From an uncultured Campylobacter sp. (GTDB taxonomy: Bacteria; Campylobacterota; Campylobacteria; Campylobacterales; Campylobacteraceae): a DNA stretch of 64,000 nucleotides. Every line of letters starts with the position of its first letter. Within the stretch, counting starts at the first letter, position 1. Below are positions 59,719 to 64,000 of the stretch, piece by piece. The stretch spans positions 16,720-80,719 of the forward strand of contig NZ_CALUTC010000007.1 in assembly GCF_944323605.1 (NCBI RefSeq), read 5' to 3'. The position numbers were made by a program, and so were the translations under genes. A model generated the notes under the pieces. That model saw nothing but the letters and a program-made list of their open reading frames with translations, was not told the DNA's origin and ran no database searches.

Positions 59719-59753
59719 TAATCAAAAAAGCTTAAATTATCACAAAAATTATA
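59715..59753 (-). promoter_or_regulatory. Two outward -10 boxes facing hddA
   Basis: Minus-strand TATAAT at 59720-59715 (GATTATAAT, straddling the left repeat) and TGGTATAAT with the hexamer at 59753-59748. Both read towards hddA. The corresponding right end, facing manC, has TTTAAT and no TATAAT. Confidence 0.5.
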
Positions 59754-60357
59754 CCAAATTTCTATTTTTACAAAAATAATAAAATCCAGCATAGCTTTTT
59801 GTTTGATTATATCCAAGTAAAATCCAAACCTGTTTTATGGATTTGCCATTTTTTAGGAGTTTTGCAATTTGTTTTTTATCTTTGTCGTATTTACTACTGA
59901 AAGATTTTTTAGGTCTTCCAATAATCTTACCTTTTGCTCTAGCATTATTTAATCCTGCTTTTGTTCTTTGGGATATAAAATCCCTCTCGGCTTCTGCCAA
60001 ATAAGCGTATATAGATAAGATTAGTTTAAATGTGGGATTGTTAAAATTATTCAACTCATTTTGTCTTAAGAAACAGAGTTTAACTCCTTTTTGAGTGAGC
60101 CTTAATACCAAATTAATCACTTCTAGCATATTACGCCCGAGTCTAGATATTTCTGTCGTAAGTAGTAAATCATCAGCTTTCAGTTTAGCCTCTAATTCCT
60201 TAATCTTTCTTTTTTCTTGAGATTTTGTAGAGCTAATTTCAAGGCTAATAAACTCATCAATATAAATTTTGTGTATTTTGCAATACTCTAAAATTTGCAA
60301 TTTCTGCGTTTGTAAGTCCTGCTTGTTTGAACTAACTCTAATATATGCAACTGTCAA
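59749..60357 (-). CDS. Serine recombinase (invertase/resolvase type)
   Basis: 202-aa small serine recombinase. Catalytic domain first (MTVAYIRVSSNKQ with the nucleophile Ser ~10; LLTTEISRLGRNMLEV with active-site arginines; YLAEAERDFISQRTKAGL and ARAKGKIIGRPKK), then a short C-terminal helix-turn-helix (SIKQVWILLGYNQTKSY). This order fits invertases, not IS607 transposases. TTG start with AAGGATT ahead. Alone inside a pair of inverted repeats between hddA and manC, it probably inverts its own segment. Confidence 0.88.
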   Translation of the reverse strand: MTVAYIRVSSNKQDLQTQKLQILEYCKIHKIYIDEFISLEISSTKSQEKRKIKELEAKLKADDLLLTTEISRLGRNMLEVINLVLRLTQKGVKLCFLRQNELNNFNNPTFKLILSIYAYLAEAERDFISQRTKAGLNNARAKGKIIGRPKKSFSSKYDKDKKQIAKLLKNGKSIKQVWILLGYNQTKSYAGFYYFCKNRNLV

Positions 60358-60366
60358 ATAAAATCC

Positions 60367-60402
60367 TTAAAAATGTAATTTATTAAGATTCTACATTTTT
60401 AA
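60367..60402. repeat. 11-bp dyad before the recombinase gene
   Basis: TTAAAAATGTA (60367-60377) and TACATTTTTAA (60392-60402), spacer 14. Just upstream of the TTG start; could be an autoregulatory site or a leader hairpin. Confidence 0.5.
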
Positions 60403-60425
60403 AATTACCGCTTCATTTATGGTTT

Positions 60426-60445
60426 TAATTAATCGTCCGTTTTTT
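60426..60445. repeat. Right 20-bp inverted repeat
   Basis: TAATTAATCGTCCGTTTTTT; inverse complement of 59699-59718 with no mismatch. Confidence 0.95.
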
Positions 60446-60469
60446 GTGATTTGAATTTAAGGGAAAGTT

Positions 60470-61849
60470 ATGACGAATATTATTCTTTGTGGCGGTAGTG
60501 GAACAAGACTTTGGCCTCTTAGTAGAACTCTTATGCCAAAGCAATTTTTGCGAATTTTTGATAATAAATCATTATTTGAATTAACTTATGAGAGGAATGC
60601 AAAGCTTTGCGATAAAACCTTAATAATCTCAAATCAAGAGCAATATTTTTTAATTTTAGATCAAATAAATACTCACAAAGCAGAATACATTCTAGAATCT
60701 ATACCAAAAAATACGGCAGCTGCTATCACTATATCAGCATTTTCGCTTCCAAAAGATGAGATCGTTTTGGTTAGCCCAAGCGATCATCTCATTAAAAATG
60801 AAAAAGCTTATGAAAGTGCGGTGTTTCAAGCATTGGAATTTGCTAAAAACGATTTTATAGTTACTTTTGGAATTAAGCCTAGCTATACTGAAACAGGATA
60901 TGGGTATATTCATTGTGAAGGTAATGAAGTTTTGGGATTTTATGAAAAACCAAATAAAGAAAAGGCAGAATACTTTATCAAAGAAGGGACATATTTGTGG
61001 AATTCTGGAATGTTTATATTTAAAACATCTTTTTTCTTAACGCAAATGAAAGAATTTGCTAGTGAAATCTATGATAAATGCTTAAAGGCTTATCAAAATG
61101 CTATTAAAATTGATTCATTGATTAAAATTAGAAACGAAGATATGCAAGATATGCCATCTATTAGCATAGATAATGCATTAATGGAAAAAACAAAAAAAAT
61201 AAAAATCATTAAAACAGATATGGGTTGGAGTGATGTAGGTAGCTTTTCAACGCTATCAAAAGAGCTTCAAAATGAAAATGATAATTTTATCAATTCACGG
61301 CATAAATTTATTGATTGTAAAAATAATTTTTTCTATTGTCAAAATAATAAAAAATTTATTGCCGCAATAGATGTGGAAAATATGGTTGTTGTAGATACTG
61401 ATGACGCACTGTTAATTTCTAAAAAAGATTCTACACAAAAAGTAAAAGACATTGTGCTAAGCATAAAAGATGATAAAAATTTAAGCATAAATCATCTTAC
61501 AAGCCACCGTCCTTGGGGAACTTATACAATCCTAGAAAGCGATAAAGGCTATAAAATCAAACGTATAGAAGTAAAACCAAATAAAAGATTGTCATTACAA
61601 AAACATTTTCATAGAAATGAACATTGGATAGTTCTAAGTGGGACTGCTACTATAGAGATTGAAGGAGAAAAAAGTTTAGTTAGACCTAACGAATCTATTT
61701 ATATTAAAATGGGACAAAAGCACAGATTAAGCAATAATGGAAAAATTCCTGTGGTGCTTATTGAGGTTCAAGTTGGTGAATATACAGAGGAAGATGATAT
61801 TGTGAGGTTTGATGATGATTTTGGAAGAGACGATAAAACAAAAGGATAA
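60470..61849 (+). CDS. manC: Mannose-1-phosphate guanylyltransferase/mannose-6-phosphate isomerase
   Basis: 459-aa type II bifunctional enzyme. N-terminal [26 protein letters not shown] pyrophosphorylase motif, [16 protein letters not shown] and [12 protein letters not shown]-terminal cupin isomerase with [25 protein letters not shown] zinc histidines and GQKHRL. Makes GDP-mannose. Own AAGGGAAAG site directly after the right inverted repeat. Followed by gmd after two bases. Confidence 0.95.
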   Translation: MTNIILCGGSGTRLWPLSRTLMPKQFLRIFDNKSLFELTYERNAKLCDKTLIISNQEQYFLILDQINTHKAEYILESIPKNTAAAITISAFSLPKDEIVLVSPSDHLIKNEKAYESAVFQALEFAKNDFIVTFGIKPSYTETGYGYIHCEGNEVLGFYEKPNKEKAEYFIKEGTYLWNSGMFIFKTSFFLTQMKEFASEIYDKCLKAYQNAIKIDSLIKIRNEDMQDMPSISIDNALMEKTKKIKIIKTDMGWSDVGSFSTLSKELQNENDNFINSRHKFIDCKNNFFYCQNNKKFIAAIDVENMVVVDTDDALLISKKDSTQKVKDIVLSIKDDKNLSINHLTSHRPWGTYTILESDKGYKIKRIEVKPNKRLSLQKHFHRNEHWIVLSGTATIEIEGEKSLVRPNESIYIKMGQKHRLSNNGKIPVVLIEVQVGEYTEEDDIVRFDDDFGRDDKTKG

Positions 61850-61851
61850 AA

Positions 61852-62994
61852 ATGGCTAAAAAAGCTTTAATTACAGGGGTTACTGGGCAAGATGGTGCTT
61901 ATTTGAGTGAATTTTTACTATCAAAGGGCTATGAAGTGCATGGGATAAAGAGACGTAGCTCTTTATTTAATACAGATAGAATTGACCACTTATTTGACGG
62001 ACATCACGACAAAAGTAAGCATAATCTTCACTTGCATTTCGGAGATATGACTGATTCTATGAATATTACTCGTTTGATTGCAGATATTCAGCCTGATGAG
62101 ATATATAATCTAGCCGCACAATCTCACGTGCATGTAAGCTTTGAAACACCAGAATATACTGCAAATGCTGATGCTTTAGGCACACTTAGAATTTTAGAAG
62201 CGGTAAGATTTTTAAATATGATAGATAAAACTAGAATCTATCAAGCTTCAACTTCAGAACTTTATGGAAAAGTTCAAGAGATTCCACAGAACGAAAAAAC
62301 ACCGTTTCATCCACGTTCGCCTTATGCGGTAGCAAAGATGTATGCGTATTGGATTACTGTGAATTATAGAGAAGCTTATGGATTTTTTGCGTGTAATGGA
62401 ATTTTATTTAACCACGAATCTCCTGTGCGTGGCGAAACTTTTGTTACTCGTAAAATTACAAGAGCAGCATCAAAAATAGCATTAAATTTACAAGATGTTA
62501 TTTATCTTGGGAATTTAGACGCAAAAAGAGATTGGGGACACGCTAAAGATTATGTGAAAATGATGTGGCTTATATTGCAGCACGATAAAGCAGAAGATTG
62601 GGTTATTGCGACAGGACAAACAACAACTGTAAGGGATTTTGTCAAACTTGCTTTTGGATACTGTGGCATAGAACTTGAATTTAAAGGCAAAGGCGTAGAA
62701 GAGCAGGGCATAGTAGCAAATTTAGATAATAATAGAGCAAATAAAATCGGGCTCGATCTTTCACATCTTAAATTAGGGCAAGTTGTTGTTAAAATTGATC
62801 CTAGATATTTTAGACCGAGTGAAGTGGATATACTTTTAGGCAATCCTAGCAAAGCAGAAAAAGAATTAGGCTGGAAAAGAGAGTTTAGTCTTAATGAGCT
62901 TGTGAGGGATATGATGGATAGTGATTTAAAAGTAATGAAAAAAGATGTATATTTAAAAAATAGTGGATATAAAATTATGAGATATTATGAATAG
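61852..62994 (+). CDS. gmd: GDP-mannose 4,6-dehydratase
   Basis: 380-aa [34 protein letters not shown] is the Gmd N-terminus; catalytic Ser/Glu in [33 protein letters not shown] equivalent [16 protein letters not shown], and [10 protein letters not shown]. Full length. Makes GDP-4-keto-6-deoxymannose, the substrate for Fcl and ColD type enzymes on the other strand. Some Campylobacter homologues act on GDP-heptose; the manC partner favours mannose. Confidence 0.93.
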   Translation: MAKKALITGVTGQDGAYLSEFLLSKGYEVHGIKRRSSLFNTDRIDHLFDGHHDKSKHNLHLHFGDMTDSMNITRLIADIQPDEIYNLAAQSHVHVSFETPEYTANADALGTLRILEAVRFLNMIDKTRIYQASTSELYGKVQEIPQNEKTPFHPRSPYAVAKMYAYWITVNYREAYGFFACNGILFNHESPVRGETFVTRKITRAASKIALNLQDVIYLGNLDAKRDWGHAKDYVKMMWLILQHDKAEDWVIATGQTTTVRDFVKLAFGYCGIELEFKGKGVEEQGIVANLDNNRANKIGLDLSHLKLGQVVVKIDPRYFRPSEVDILLGNPSKAEKELGWKREFSLNELVRDMMDSDLKVMKKDVYLKNSGYKIMRYYE

Positions 62995-63010
62995 TGCTAA
63001 GTTTGTAGGC

Positions 63011-63595
63011 TTAGCACCAATCCAATAAAATATTAGAAATTTTGAATTTTTCTATCAGAGATTTTATATTTTGTAGTTTTTCTTTACCGTCCTCAAACAT
63101 ATATTCGTGTGTCTCTACAGCTATAAATTCGATGTTTTGATAAAGTTTTCTTTCTATAAGTTTTTCTAGAATTTCAAATTCTGCTCCTTCTATGTCAAGT
63201 TTTAAAAAGTAAATTTTATCAACTTTTTTAAGTATCTCTTTTTCTATGAATTCGCAAATATCTACAACTTCTACTTTATATGTTTTAGAAGTGTTTTTAT
63301 CTTGTTTTGATTTAAGTATGCGATTTCCTTGAGATAAATTTCTTTTTTCAAAGATTAAAAAATCAGTTGTTCCGTTAAATGTGGCAACCGCCTTTTGATA
63401 AAGTTTTATATTATCATTATTTTTGTATTTTCGTCTTAAAAATTTTTGCAAATGTAAATTTGGTTCAAAAGCATAAACGAAAGCCTCACAGTGAAGCATA
63501 ATATCACTTATAAGACCAGCATGTGCTCCACAATCAACGCAAACTAATTTATCAACCCCCCCCCCCCCCCCCCACATCCCCCAAAAAAACCACAA
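63011..63595 (-). CDS. FkbM-family methyltransferase with G18 tract at its start
   Basis: 194-aa frame from a TTG at 63595. SAM site VCVDCGAHAGLISDIMLH, FVYAFEPNLHL and YFLKLDIEGAEFEILEKL show an FkbM methyltransferase. The N-terminus is shorter than usual: only a tract-encoded MWGGGGGVDKLV precedes motif I, so real N-terminal residues may have been lost or lie in another frame. An ATG at 63577 is right beside the G18 tract. Convergent with gmd. Confidence 0.7.
   Translation of the reverse strand: MWFFWGMWGGGGGVDKLVCVDCGAHAGLISDIMLHCEAFVYAFEPNLHLQKFLRRKYKNNDNIKLYQKAVATFNGTTDFLIFEKRNLSQGNRILKSKQDKNTSKTYKVEVVDICEFIEKEILKKVDKIYFLKLDIEGAEFEILEKLIERKLYQNIEFIAVETHEYMFEDGKEKLQNIKSLIEKFKISNILLDWC
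63556..63573 (-). repeat. G18 tract at the 5' end of the FkbM gene
   Basis: Eighteen G. Present length keeps ATGTGG…GTTGATAAA in frame; G17 runs into a stop within four codons after the tract. Confidence 0.95.
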
Positions 63596-63819
63596 TTATT
63601 CTAAGCAAACGCCAAGGTTTTTAGTATATAAATTGAATTTATATAAATACAATATGAACAATGAGAAACGTCTTTCTCTACATCGTCATGCTGTCCATAT
63701 TGTGAGTGCACTTAATGGATTTGAACCATTATCTCTTATTAAAACTATTAATAAGTGAACTATATGTTTTATATTATTTTACATACTTTCCAATTGTTCT
63801 AAAGTGTAATGTTTTTATT
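63596..63819. other. Short non-coding stretch
   Basis: No convincing gene. Contains a 6-bp hairpin GAGAAA/TTTCTC (63663-63678) and, on the minus strand, a T-arm-like AATGGTTCAAATCCATT near 63700-63725 with no cloverleaf around it. It separates the FkbM gene from a phage-like fragment. Confidence 0.5.
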
Positions 63820-64000
63820 TTAATCATTATTGTTCATGTCCTTTTTTCTATATGGCAATCTATATTTTCTACACCATTTTCTGACCGAGTTATCTGAAAC
63901 ATTAAACATTTTTCCGATTTCAGTAAATGTATATTTATATATTAATTTTTCTAACTCTTCTTTTGGTGGAATGTTTTTTGATTTATCTTTATTATAGATC
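63820..64000 (-). CDS. C-terminal part of a phage-type HTH/HNH-associated protein
   Basis: 59 codons, N-terminus beyond the window, stop TAA at 63822-63820. PPKEELEKLIYKYTFTEIG and KMFNVSDNSVRKWCRKYRLP match the helix-turn-helix found at the C-terminus of phage HNH endonucleases. No HNH motif is visible because the rest is outside. Suggests a mobile or phage remnant bordering the sugar locus. Confidence 0.7.
   Translation of the reverse strand, partial: IYNKDKSKNIPPKEELEKLIYKYTFTEIGKMFNVSDNSVRKWCRKYRLPYRKKDMNNND

Larger units (their letters stand above)
59699..60445. promoter_or_regulatory. Putative invertible promoter segment with its own recombinase
   Basis: A 707-bp interior bounded by perfect 20-bp inverted repeats, carrying a serine recombinase gene. 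Repeats lie 22 nt from the hddA ATG and 24 nt from the manC ATG, with only ribosome binding sites outside. No target duplication flanks the repeats, so transposon ends are less likely. Inversion would exchange which pathway receives the outward promoters. Inference, not demonstrated. Confidence 0.65.

Noticed and set aside
59699..60445. Insertion sequence with terminal repeats
   Set aside because: Recombinase has the invertase/resolvase domain order, no target duplication is visible, and both flanking genes lack room for promoters outside the repeats. Not fully excluded.
63700..63725. tRNA gene on the minus strand
   Set aside because: Only a T-arm-like GGTTCAAATCC is present; no D-arm, anticodon arm or full acceptor stem could be folded.

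Overview
The window is about 30% GC, densely packed and built of short overlapping operons. It reads as a Campylobacter chromosome of the jejuni/upsaliensis/lari type. Supporting evidence: PEB4, FlgS, FlgG2 and LptE homologues, a sigma54 promoter of the Campylobacter type upstream of the flagellar rod genes, extended TGnTATAAT -10 boxes, and several gene blocks that follow C. jejuni order as I remember it (nth-peb4-fba; yajC-secD-secF-leuS-lptE-folC-M23-bactofilin-mfd; ligA-tlyA-ribF-cmoA; hddC-gmhA-hddA). I cannot fix the species.

1-47886 is mostly housekeeping. It holds flgS (cut by the window edge), an ATPase-family remnant or gene with no normal start codon, a cysteine-desulfurase-like enzyme, nth, peb4, fba, a MotA/OmpA-like pair, a PLP enzyme, a UvrD-type helicase, valS, metNI, lnt, the Sec-leuS-lptE-folC-shape-mfd operon, a MagIII-like glycosylase, a rhomboid protease, sixA, ligA, tlyA, ribF, cmoA and purU. 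After a transporter come small accessory genes: a frameshifted citE, an HxlR/oxidoreductase pair, an ArsB-like transporter and a tautomerase. rpoD and the rod genes flgG2-flgG follow.

47906-63595 is a variable surface-sugar locus. On the minus strand hddA-gmhA-hddC supply GDP-D-glycero-D-manno-heptose. They are followed by a ColD-type dehydratase, two RfbC-type epimerases, three fucose-synthase-like SDRs (one with Met in place of the catalytic Tyr), an FkbM-like methyltransferase, a split transketolase and another SDR. On the plus strand manC and gmd supply GDP-mannose and GDP-4-keto-6-deoxymannose. No glycosyltransferase or export gene is present, so the window holds only the sugar-nucleotide part.

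Two regulatory layouts stand out. (1) A serine recombinase gene between the divergent hddA and manC genes is bounded by a perfect 20-bp inverted repeat lying only 22-24 nt from both start codons. Any promoter for either gene must lie inside or within the flipping segment, and good -10 boxes face only hddA at present. This looks like an invertible promoter choosing between two sugar pathways. (2) At four gene junctions a G9/G10 tract sits at the 3' end of the upstream gene. In one of three frames a short C-terminal tail runs to the next start codon. In each case the next gene's ribosome binding site or start codon lies in a perfect 10-13 bp hairpin. This looks like phase-variable translational coupling. 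Two further G10 tracts (SDR, FkbM) put intragenic frames off, and a G18 tract opens the last methyltransferase. The right end holds the C-terminus of a phage-type HTH/HNH-associated protein.
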